A stretch of 6,411 nucleotides of DNA, taken from NCBI GenBank assembly GCA_937996615.1, contig CALKVD010000110.1, positions 1-6,411 on the forward strand, written 5' to 3'. The stretch is from an uncultured Rickettsiales bacterium (lineage in GTDB: Bacteria > Pseudomonadota > Alphaproteobacteria > Rickettsiales > Midichloriaceae). Position numbers and translations under genes: made by a program. This document shows positions 1 to 5,552 of this stretch, piece after piece; position 1 is the first letter of the stretch, and every line of letters begins with the position of its first letter. The notes under the pieces were generated by a model. That model did not search any database. It had not been told where the DNA came from and worked only from the letters and a program-made list of their open reading frames with translations.

Positions 1-1
1 T

Positions 2-862
2 TTTTGCTGCGTGCCATATACCAGAGGCGCCGAGTATTCGCGTCCAGCTGCTGAGGTATATCGAGAAGGATTAATCTTGGTTAGTAATGGAGCAAAAGAA
101 ATCACCTTACTCGGACAAAATGTTAGTGCTTATCATGGAGTCGCACCTAATACAGATGATCAAATAAATAACTCCACATCTTGGAGCCTTGGAAGATTAA
201 TCAAAGAATTGGCGTTGATACCTAATCTCGAGCGAATTAGATATACAACTTCACATCCAATGGATATGCTGGAAAATGCAGAGCTTTTTGAGGCGCATGC
301 AACACAACCAAAACTAATGCCATTCCTGCATTTACCGATACAATCTGGATCAGACCGAATCCTGAAGGCTATGAATCGCAATCACGATGTTGCGACATAT
401 CTTGATATTATTGAGAAGTTTAAAAAGCATCGCAAAGATATTGCTTTTTCTTCAGATTTCATTGTTGGCTTCCCTGGAGAAACTGAGGAAGATTTTCGCC
501 AAACTCTAGAATTAGCAGAAAAAGTTAAATATGCTCAAGCATATTCGTTCAAATATAGTCCAAGACCTGGAACTCCTGCATCTTTTAATACTGAGCAGAT
601 TGCAGAAGAAGTAAAAGATCGCCGTCTACAAGAGCTACAAGCAGTACTAAGGAAGCACCAGCTAGAATTTAATCAAAGTAAGATTGGAGAAGTGATAGAA
701 ATTCTAGTTGAAAAGCGGGGTAAAAAATCCGGCCAGATGATTGGCAAATCTCCGCATATGCAATCTGTAATTGTCTCTGGTGGTGATGAATTAGTTGGAA
801 AACTTATCAGTGTCAAAATTAACCATGCTAGTTTAAATAGCTTAAATGCTCAATCCGAATAA
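2..862 (+). CDS. miaB: MiaB, tRNA-2-methylthio-N6-dimethylallyladenosine synthase (5'-truncated by window edge)
   Basis: MiaB is a cytoplasmic radical-SAM enzyme that adds a methylthio group to i6A37 of tRNAs reading UNN codons. The reading frame is open from base 2 and begins FCCVPYTRGAEYSRP, which matches the end of the family's CxxxCxxC cluster motif. The Cys at 5-7 is therefore the third SAM-cluster ligand. The next residue is also Cys, where many homologues have Val. Further family motifs follow: TLLGQNVSAYHG (about 92-127), RYTTSHPMDM (about 239-268), LHLPIQSGSDRILKAMNR, and FSSDFIVGFPGETEEDF with YSPRPGTPA (about 448-578). A C-terminal TRAM-type RNA-binding region lies at about 683-810. 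About 286 codons are visible of a family length near 440-450, so the MTTase N-terminal domain and the first two SAM cysteines lie upstream. The GTG at 11 is inside the motif and is not a start. The protein ends at TAA 860-862. The usual phoH/ybeY neighbours do not follow. Confidence 0.96.
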   Translation, partial: FCCVPYTRGAEYSRPAAEVYREGLILVSNGAKEITLLGQNVSAYHGVAPNTDDQINNSTSWSLGRLIKELALIPNLERIRYTTSHPMDMLENAELFEAHATQPKLMPFLHLPIQSGSDRILKAMNRNHDVATYLDIIEKFKKHRKDIAFSSDFIVGFPGETEEDFRQTLELAEKVKYAQAYSFKYSPRPGTPASFNTEQIAEEVKDRRLQELQAVLRKHQLEFNQSKIGEVIEILVEKRGKKSGQMIGKSPHMQSVIVSGGDELVGKLISVKINHASLNSLNAQSE

Positions 863-1011
863 TAAGTAATGATATCTATATGAAAAAATGTAGCTAAACT
901 CAAAATTTAAATAAATTTGCAAATTTTATATAGACATAGAGAATGCTAATCGTGTATGTTGCAATATGTCATATATTTTTAACATAAATCACGTTTTAAT
1001 TTTTATAAAGT
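863..1011. other. AT-rich spacer between miaB and the symporter-kinase gene
   Basis: This 149-bp spacer has no convincing ORF and no classical terminator. It contains two copies of the hexamer TTGCAA (917-922 and 959-964); the first is the centre of a perfect 14-bp palindrome. No well-spaced -35/-10 pair with good matches was found. TTAACA at 979-984 with TATAAA at 1004-1009 has a 19-bp spacer and would start transcription inside the gene. A promoter for the downstream gene is expected here but cannot be placed. Confidence 0.6.
913..926. repeat. Perfect 14-bp palindrome upstream of the symporter-kinase gene
   Basis: The sequence AAATTTGCAAATTT equals its own reverse complement. It sits 85 bp before the start codon at 1012. 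The position and symmetry would suit a dimeric regulator, but it is mostly A/T, so chance is a real alternative. No regulator is recognised. Confidence 0.35.
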
Positions 1012-3840
1012 ATGGGAAATTCATGGTACTTAATAGACATTGGAATAGTTGTCCTTTATCTAATTTTTTGTCTAGTTGTTGGTTTCTATAAAAGCCGATC
1101 AGTTTCTAACATTCGCGAATATGCTCTTGGCAAGGGTAGTATATCGGTTTTCGCTCTGGTTTGTACTTTATTGGCCACGGATATTGGAGCTGGCTTCACA
1201 ATGGGTGCTATCAGCAAGATTTATACAATGGGTCTTGTTTTTATTCTGGCTCAGCTTTTTATTCCACTACTCTGGTGGTTAACTTCCCTGATTTATCCTC
1301 GAGGAATTGAAGATTTCTACGGATGCATGACTCTAGGGCAAGTAATGCAGGTTTTATATGGCAAATATGCTAAATTTATTGCTAATTCCCTCAATATATT
1401 TGCCAGTGTTGGGGTTATTGCGGCACAAATTATGGCTATGGGGTTCATTAGTGAATATTTTTTTAAAATAGACAAATTATATTGCATAATCATTGGTTGC
1501 GCGATCATGGTTTCGTATACTAGCCTTGGCGGAGTTAGGGCTGTAGTCCTGACTGAAATATTGCAGTTTATGGTGTTTTATTTCGGAATTCCTCTAGGCT
1601 GTCTTGTGACGATTTACGAAATTGCCAGTACTGTTGATGGGGGGATTTTTGCCGCTTATCAAACTTTACCAATTGAATATCGAACTTTTGAATTTAACAG
1701 AGATTTCTTAATTTTTTTACCCCTAGCAATATATGCCATACAGCCCCACGGAGATACTAACGTATTTATGCAGCGGTTTTTGATGGCAAAAAGTAGTACT
1801 AAACTTAAAAAGGCATTGTTGGTTTCAGCAGTCACTGCAATTCCTTTCACTCTTTTTATTTGTTTACTTGGATTATTAATCCGCATCAAAGAACCAAATA
1901 TGGACCCTAGTCAAGTGTTTGTTTATTTCATCGACCATTCATTACCGGTAGGAATGAAGGGAATTATTATAGCTGGACTTTTAGCGATTATAATGTCAAC
2001 TGCTGACTCTTGGATGAACGCTAGCGCTGTAGTGATTAGCAACGAAATCGTAAGAAAATACTACCCCCAAATGTCAGATAGAACTGAATTGCGTATAGCG
2101 CGAGCTTCTACAGTGATCCTGACTCTGCTTGCTGCTTGCTGTGCTTTAGTCGCCAGTGGTATTATTGAGCTTATATGGTTTATAGACAATTTCCGTATTC
2201 CAATTTTAACAATACCACTTATATTGGGATTCTTAGGGTTTAAAACAAATGCAAGATCTTTTATAATATGTAGCGTCTTCGCGTTAGCTTCGACATTGAC
2301 CGCCGCATATATCACGGGAGAATTTGCAACAACAAGCATGATTATCGGAATGAGTGGCAGCTTAGTCGGACTGTTCGGCGCTCACTATATTCAAAAAATA
2401 GCGGGAGTTAATATGCCGAACGGTTGGGGAATAGGAGAAGCAATAGCAAAAAAGAAAAACGATGGGACTGGTCTTTTCCGTAGGTTAAACCGAGTTTGGT
2501 TATCCAGCGCTATTTATGGCGAGCATAATAATACCTTGGGTGGTGTCAATGGATTATATTCAATCGCACTTCTAGCCTCAACATATTGCTTTATGATACT
2601 TTTACCTCTTGTCAGCGAAGGAGTGAAGCTATCATTCCTGAACCAAGTTGAAATGGTATTGCGCTTAATCAGCTATGGATTAGCTTTTATTTTATTAGCC
2701 CAGGGATGGTTCAAGCGATATGTACTAAGCTCCAAACTTTCAAGTGTTACATATTTCTTTTTGCTGCTAATGACTTTGGCATTCACTCCAGCATATTTAA
2801 CCTTTTTAAGCAACTATGCAACTTATCAAATTGTATCATGGGTTCTATCAACGATTTTGCTTTATAGCATTATCGGCAGTATGTTAAACACTTTTATTTG
2901 GACTTTCATTGCAATGATGTCTGGTTTTGCTCTTTATCATTTAACTTTGATTTTCAATACAAATTTAGACCTAATTCATTCTAGCGCAGAACATTCGAGC
3001 ATGGCAGTTTATACTTGCTATACATTAACGTTTATAGCATTAGGTTTTGAAAAATTAAGTGCCAAAAAAGAGCAAAAAAAGCTAGCTGAAAGAAGGCTAT
3101 ATGGGGATTCTCTCGCTCATGAACTACGCAGCCCTCTCAGCACTACAAAAATGGTTATCGGTACTGTAGCTGGGATCCTTAGCCAATCAAAGATCAATCC
3201 TGAAGAGATCGATTTTATGAAGAAAATGTTCGAGAAGTTAGATAGAAGCACAGTTGAAGGGTTGATTGCAATCGAAGCAATTCTCGAACAGGTAAGAGAA
3301 GAGCAAGGCGACCAAAATTATGACTACCATGACTTCTATGAATGCGCGATGATGGCTAAAGAATATTGCGAACTTGAAACAGATGCAACTATCCAGATTG
3401 ACAAGGAAGGCAGCTTTAAGTTTCAAGGATCAAAAGTTCTGATGATGAACGTAATTGTAAACTTAATTATGAACAGCGTGAAACACGGTAAAGCTGATTA
3501 CATACATATTTGGTTTAAACATGGTACCGAGGTTCATGTCGCTGATAACGGTAGCGGGATCGATGCATCAGTTCGTCGCAAAATATTTGAAAACTACTAT
3601 ACTACAAATCCTGATGATAATACTGGTATTGGCTTGAGTTTTTCTAAACGTGTCGTCGAAAAGTTTAATGGCTCAATAGCTTGTATTCCACCTGCATCCT
3701 CAGAGCCAGTCTATATCAACCTCCAACCAATGGCGCTAATCAATAAGCAACCTCTTCAGCGAGTCTACCACCCCGGAAACGAGCCCTATCCTCCTTCTCT
3801 TAAACCAACCAATGGGGCTCATTTTATGATTCAGTTTTAA
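1012..3840 (+). CDS. Sodium:solute symporter (SLC5/SSS)-histidine kinase fusion, membrane sensor kinase
   Basis: A 942-residue inner-membrane protein, probably a sensor that couples solute binding or transport to phosphorelay. Residues 1-465 form an SSS module of about 13 helices. D57 in LLATDIGAGF probably corresponds to the coupling Asp of PutP (D55), and MSTADSWMNAS (328-338, S329/T330) matches the Na+-site helix. A polar linker follows (466-512, with YGEHNNTLGG), then about six more helices (513-682) and a short charged helix. The kinase core has an H-box LAHELRSPLS (H703), N-box NLIMNSVKHG (N821), G1 box DNGSGI (D845), F-box region IFENYYTT and G2 box TGIGLSFSKR (872-874). No receiver, STAC or PAS domain is evident. 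The outline recalls CbrA-type SLC5 kinases; the six-helix-plus-kinase half recalls CqsS/LqsS-like kinases (resemblance from memory, not searched). ATG 1012 fits a normal SSS N-terminus but has only weak purines (AAAG) just before it. The solute and partner regulator are unknown. An unusual insert of about 40 residues precedes the final strand GAHFMIQF. Confidence 0.9.
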   Translation: MGNSWYLIDIGIVVLYLIFCLVVGFYKSRSVSNIREYALGKGSISVFALVCTLLATDIGAGFTMGAISKIYTMGLVFILAQLFIPLLWWLTSLIYPRGIEDFYGCMTLGQVMQVLYGKYAKFIANSLNIFASVGVIAAQIMAMGFISEYFFKIDKLYCIIIGCAIMVSYTSLGGVRAVVLTEILQFMVFYFGIPLGCLVTIYEIASTVDGGIFAAYQTLPIEYRTFEFNRDFLIFLPLAIYAIQPHGDTNVFMQRFLMAKSSTKLKKALLVSAVTAIPFTLFICLLGLLIRIKEPNMDPSQVFVYFIDHSLPVGMKGIIIAGLLAIIMSTADSWMNASAVVISNEIVRKYYPQMSDRTELRIARASTVILTLLAACCALVASGIIELIWFIDNFRIPILTIPLILGFLGFKTNARSFIICSVFALASTLTAAYITGEFATTSMIIGMSGSLVGLFGAHYIQKIAGVNMPNGWGIGEAIAKKKNDGTGLFRRLNRVWLSSAIYGEHNNTLGGVNGLYSIALLASTYCFMILLPLVSEGVKLSFLNQVEMVLRLISYGLAFILLAQGWFKRYVLSSKLSSVTYFFLLLMTLAFTPAYLTFLSNYATYQIVSWVLSTILLYSIIGSMLNTFIWTFIAMMSGFALYHLTLIFNTNLDLIHSSAEHSSMAVYTCYTLTFIALGFEKLSAKKEQKKLAERRLYGDSLAHELRSPLSTTKMVIGTVAGILSQSKINPEEIDFMKKMFEKLDRSTVEGLIAIEAILEQVREEQGDQNYDYHDFYECAMMAKEYCELETDATIQIDKEGSFKFQGSKVLMMNVIVNLIMNSVKHGKADYIHIWFKHGTEVHVADNGSGIDASVRRKIFENYYTTNPDDNTGIGLSFSKRVVEKFNGSIACIPPASSEPVYINLQPMALINKQPLQRVYHPGNEPYPPSLKPTNGAHFMIQF
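3691..3820 (+). repeat. C-rich tail segment with an imperfect 15-bp direct repeat inside the kinase gene
   Basis: By count, this 130-bp stretch is 67/130 G+C with 48 C against 19 G, far richer and more strand-skewed than the AT-rich gene around it. It holds a direct repeat, CCAACCAATGGCGCT at 3723-3737 and CCAACCAATGGGGCT at 3805-3819 (14/15 identical, 82 bp apart). Because 82 is not a multiple of three, the copies are read in different frames (QPMAL versus PTNGA). GAGCC also precedes each copy (3703 and 3781). This could be the footprint of a small duplication or insertion. It encodes a Pro-rich stretch between strand SIACIPP and the final GAHFMIQF strand. Confidence 0.5.
3781..3820 (+). other. 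Inverted repeat (hairpin 1) in the last codons of the symporter-kinase gene
   Basis: GAGCCCTAT at 3781-3789 can pair with ATGGGGCTC at 3812-3820, giving nine pairs including one G-U and a 22-nt loop. It has the most GC-rich stem of the three tandem hairpins here. The loop contains CCTCCTT at 3790-3796, identical to the common anti-Shine-Dalgarno string of 16S rRNA; this may be chance. Confidence 0.35.
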
Positions 3841-3857
3841 TTAAATTGAATCATAAA
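3823..3857 (+). terminator. Strong inverted repeat across the stop codon of the symporter-kinase gene (hairpin 2)
   Basis: Bases 3823-3837 pair with 3843-3857: 14 Watson-Crick pairs plus one G-U, with a 5-nt loop. The TAA stop (3838-3840) begins the loop. No U-tract follows, so it is not a textbook Rho-independent terminator. It could instead cap the mRNA 3' end or guide RNA processing. The stem itself is easily seen; its function is inferred. Confidence 0.5.
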
Positions 3858-3869
3858 CGCTACGAAATA

Positions 3870-3900
3870 AGGATTAATTTTGCTATCTAAAATTAATCCT
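3870..3900. terminator. Perfect 12-bp stem, 7-nt loop between the symporter-kinase gene and mreB (hairpin 3)
   Basis: AGGATTAATTTT at 3870-3881 is the exact reverse complement of 3889-3900, with loop GCTATCT. It starts 13 bp after hairpin 2. On the + strand it is followed by A-rich sequence, not a U-tract; on the - strand it is followed by TATTTCG, a poor U-tract. It is best read as a transcript-end or mRNA-stability structure for the upstream gene. A bidirectional terminator is less likely because no minus-strand gene is seen. Confidence 0.5.
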
Positions 3901-3990
3901 CAAAATAAAAATGTCTTGTCATCCTAGTATTTTTAGCATACACCCTTATATATAAATTTTTGTTATCAATATCTAACTTGCAATATAATA

Positions 3991-5055
3991 ATGTGGTCTA
4001 AAATTGTTGATTTTTCTGCTAGTCTATTGAAGCCATTTGGCGGCTGCTCCGGTGATCTAGCAATCGATCTTGGCACAGCTAATACTCTGATATATGCTGC
4101 CAAACGGGGTATCATACTAAAACAACCATCGGTTGTAGCAATGGTCAACTATCGCGGAACCCTGGTTCCCTATGCTTTCGGTCAAGAAGCTAAAATGATG
4201 TTGGGACGAACTCCAGCAGAAATATACGCAATTCGTCCTTTAAAAGATGGGGTAATAGCAGATTTTAAAGCAGCTGAAGAAATGATAAAACATTTTATTT
4301 GCTCCGTTAGGAAACGGTTTACTTTTAGTAAACCAACTGTAGTAGTTTGTGTACCATATGGCTCAACTTCGGTTGAAAGAAGAGCGATTCAAGACGCCGT
4401 CCATAGCGCAGGGGCTGGTGAAGTATTTTTGATTGAGGAACCAATGGCAGCAGCAATTGGCTCTGGATTACCAGTTACAGAAGCGACTGGATCAATGGTA
4501 ATAGACATCGGAGGAGGAACAACTGAAATCGGCGTAATATCTTTGGGAGGAGTTGTTGTTGCCACCTCAATCAGAGTCGGAGGTGATAGCATGGATGAAT
4601 CTATAGTGAACTATGTTCGCAAACACCATAACGTCTTGATAGGAGAAGCAACAGCTGAAAAAATTAAACAAAATCTTTCTGTGACCGCTGAAAGAGATGA
4701 CAAAGAATCTATAACAATCAGAGGCAGGGACATTGCAACAGGCATACCTAAAGAAGTAAAGGTTTCACATAAAAAAATCATGGAGAGCTTGAACGAACCA
4801 ATTTCGCAAATCATCTCTGCCGTATATAAAATCCTTGAAATTGCCCCACCAGAATTAGCTGCTGATATTATTGATCATGGTATCGTCATGACAGGTGGCG
4901 GAGCTTTGCTTGCTGGCCTAAGCGACAAAGTTTCTTCAGTAACCGGGCTAAAAACAAGAGTAGCAGATAACCCATTGGACTGTGTCGCGATTGGTAGTGG
5001 GATGGTAGTAGAAAACTTTGATGAATTGAAACATGTTTTGTTTAAACAAGATTGA
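3991..5055 (+). CDS. mreB: MreB, actin-like rod-shape-determining protein
   Basis: MreB forms membrane-bound, ATP-dependent filaments that position the elongation peptidoglycan machinery. The 354 residues match the usual length of about 345-350. The actin-fold nucleotide motifs are complete: phosphate-1 DLGTANT (26-32), connecting segment IEEPMAAAIG (148-157), phosphate-2 DIGGGTTEIG (172-181), GGDSMDESI (about 198-205) and adenosine motif TGGGALLAGL (301-310). GRTPAEIYAIRPLKDGVIADF, RKHHNVLIGE and PLDCVAIGSG also fit, and the overall pattern is alphaproteobacterial. The first 18 residues (MWSKIVDFSASLLKPFGG) look amphipathic and could bind membrane, as in other Gram-negative MreBs. That supports ATG 3991 despite no Shine-Dalgarno sequence. 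TTG 4027 is a weaker alternative that would give a Caulobacter-like short N-terminus. mreC does not follow; a 497-bp gap and RNase J do, so the gene appears detached from an mreBCD operon. TATAAT at 3984-3989 abuts the start. Confidence 0.97.
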   Translation: MWSKIVDFSASLLKPFGGCSGDLAIDLGTANTLIYAAKRGIILKQPSVVAMVNYRGTLVPYAFGQEAKMMLGRTPAEIYAIRPLKDGVIADFKAAEEMIKHFICSVRKRFTFSKPTVVVCVPYGSTSVERRAIQDAVHSAGAGEVFLIEEPMAAAIGSGLPVTEATGSMVIDIGGGTTEIGVISLGGVVVATSIRVGGDSMDESIVNYVRKHHNVLIGEATAEKIKQNLSVTAERDDKESITIRGRDIATGIPKEVKVSHKKIMESLNEPISQIISAVYKILEIAPPELAADIIDHGIVMTGGGALLAGLSDKVSSVTGLKTRVADNPLDCVAIGSGMVVENFDELKHVLFKQD

Positions 5056-5085
5056 TTATAAATAATCAAATACAAAATAATTTTT
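5052..5085 (+). terminator. Candidate mreB terminator: hairpin across the stop codon plus T-run
   Basis: TTGATTA (5052-5058) pairs perfectly with TAATCAA (5063-5069) around a TAAA loop; the stem includes the TGA stop at 5053-5055. A run of five T lies at 5081-5085, 11 bases after the stem, further than usual. The stem is short and A/T-rich, so termination would be weak. It repeats the pattern of the upstream gene, whose stop codon also lies in a hairpin. Confidence 0.4.
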
Positions 5086-5100
5086 CTTCTTGTATATTAA

Positions 5101-5129
5101 TTTACAGTATATATAGTATGTGAGATAAT
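5101..5129 (+). promoter_or_regulatory. Candidate sigma70-type promoter with extended -10
   Basis: TTTACA at 5101-5106 (5/6 to TTGACA) and GATAAT at 5124-5129 (5/6 to TATAAT) are separated by exactly 17 bp. TG at 5121-5122 gives an extended -10 (TGnGATAAT). This is the best promoter match in the window. Transcription would start near A5136, leaving about 417 nt before the RNase J start, or producing a small RNA. AT-rich sequence raises the chance rate. Confidence 0.45.
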
Positions 5130-5218
5130 TGGAATATAAATAAGATATTCCTATACGAATTTTTGATTAATGAGGTGTAAATTATTAATATACAAATGGA
5201 TTATGGTAGATTAAAAAA

Positions 5219-5241
5219 TTAATAATTAAATTAATAATTAA
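5219..5241. repeat. AT-only tandem repeat, two copies of TTAATAATTAA
   Basis: The 11-mer TTAATAATTAA occurs at 5219-5229 and again at 5231-5241, a 12-bp period. The reverse complement of ATTAATAATT (5218-5227) lies at 5180-5189, so the region can also fold. It contains no G or C and may be simple low-complexity sequence, although IHF-like or DnaA-unwinding-like AT tracts look similar. Confidence 0.45.
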
Positions 5242-5335
5242 TTGTTTATCTTAACTTTTTCTATCACTAAACAAAAGCTAATATCTAGCCTTTCTTAAGT
5301 TAATGCGATAAAAAAAATTTAGAAGGATAAGAAGT

Positions 5336-5404
5336 TTGCAAAAAAATAATCATAGGTACTTCCCACTCTTAGTTAGTAGTTATATATTACTTGTTGAGCT
5401 ATGA
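5336..5404 (+). CDS. Doubtful 22-codon ORF in the leader of rnj
   Basis: Starting at TTG 5336 and ending at TGA 5402-5404, this frame would encode MQKNNHRYFPLLVSSYILLVEL, with a hydrophobic second half. AGAAGG at 5321-5326 lies nine bases before the start, a better ribosome-binding match than any of the three large genes have. A stem-loop (5417-5455) begins 12 bases after its stop, a layout seen in leader-peptide control. A frame this short is expected by chance in AT-rich DNA and TTG is a rare start, so it is offered only as a candidate. Confidence 0.12.
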   Translation: MQKNNHRYFPLLVSSYILLVEL

Positions 5405-5416
5405 CAAAACCTGTAT

Positions 5417-5455
5417 GCTAGTTTTTGTTGCAAATAAAGCTAGACAAAAACTCGC
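5417..5455. other. Imperfect stem-loop in the leader of rnj
   Basis: GCTAGTTTTTGT (5417-5428) pairs with ACAAAAACTCGC (5444-5455) at 11 of 12 positions, the mismatch being T5419/C5453, around a 15-nt loop. The loop carries a second GCTAG (5439-5443). No T-run follows on either strand, so it does not look like a terminator. It lies about 100 bases before the RNase J start and could be a regulatory or processing structure in the leader. Confidence 0.35.
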
Positions 5456-5552
5456 CAAAATCAAGCTCTGGATTTTTAATCAAAAAACCCAATTAAGATT
5501 TATACTTAAAACTAATTTAAAACTAACTCTCAACAATTTTTAAAAAAAACAG

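Larger units (their letters stand above)
5056..5552. other. 497-bp gene-poor, AT-rich gap between mreB and rnj
   Basis: No protein gene of normal size and no tRNA-like fold was found on either strand. From left to right the gap holds the mreB stop-codon hairpin and T-run, a good promoter-like sequence (5101-5129), and an AT-only tandem repeat (5219-5241). Further right are a 22-codon ORF with an AGAAGG sequence before it (5336-5404) and an imperfect 12-position stem (5417-5455). Two weaker promoter-like pairs are TTGATT 5163-5168 with TAATAT 5186-5191, and TTGTTG 5391-5396 with TATGCT 5414-5419, both with 17-bp spacing. The simplest reading is a long leader or multi-promoter region for the RNase J gene. 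Reduced, decayed coding sequence is another possibility, though no recognisable protein remnant was seen. Confidence 0.6.

Noticed and set aside
11..13. GTG as the start of the first gene
   Set aside because: The frame stays open upstream, and FCC just before it belongs to the conserved MiaB cluster motif, so the gene continues beyond the left edge.
1076..1282. Overlapping + strand frame of 68 codons within the symporter-kinase gene
   Set aside because: It overlaps transmembrane-coding sequence in another frame; its hydrophobic look is a side effect of that composition.
3790..3796. CCTCCTT, identical to the 16S anti-Shine-Dalgarno string, in the loop of hairpin 1
   Set aside because: A single 7-mer in a C-rich coding tract is easily chance; there is no supporting context for a translational role.
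3916..3944. TTGTCA at 3916-3921 as the -35 of an mreB promoter
   Set aside because: The -35 is good (5/6), but the base positions 16-18 bp later (around TACACC) match a -10 poorly.
4389..4592. Minus-strand open frame inside mreB, and similar ones in the symporter-kinase gene and rnj
   Set aside because: They lie fully opposite well-supported genes, have no recognisable motifs or ribosome-binding sites, and read as by-products of codon use in the real frames.
5196..5222. Short ORF starting ATG 5196 (MDYGRLKN) after GAGGTG
   Set aside because: Only eight codons, and the GAGGTG lies about 18 bases upstream, too far to serve it.
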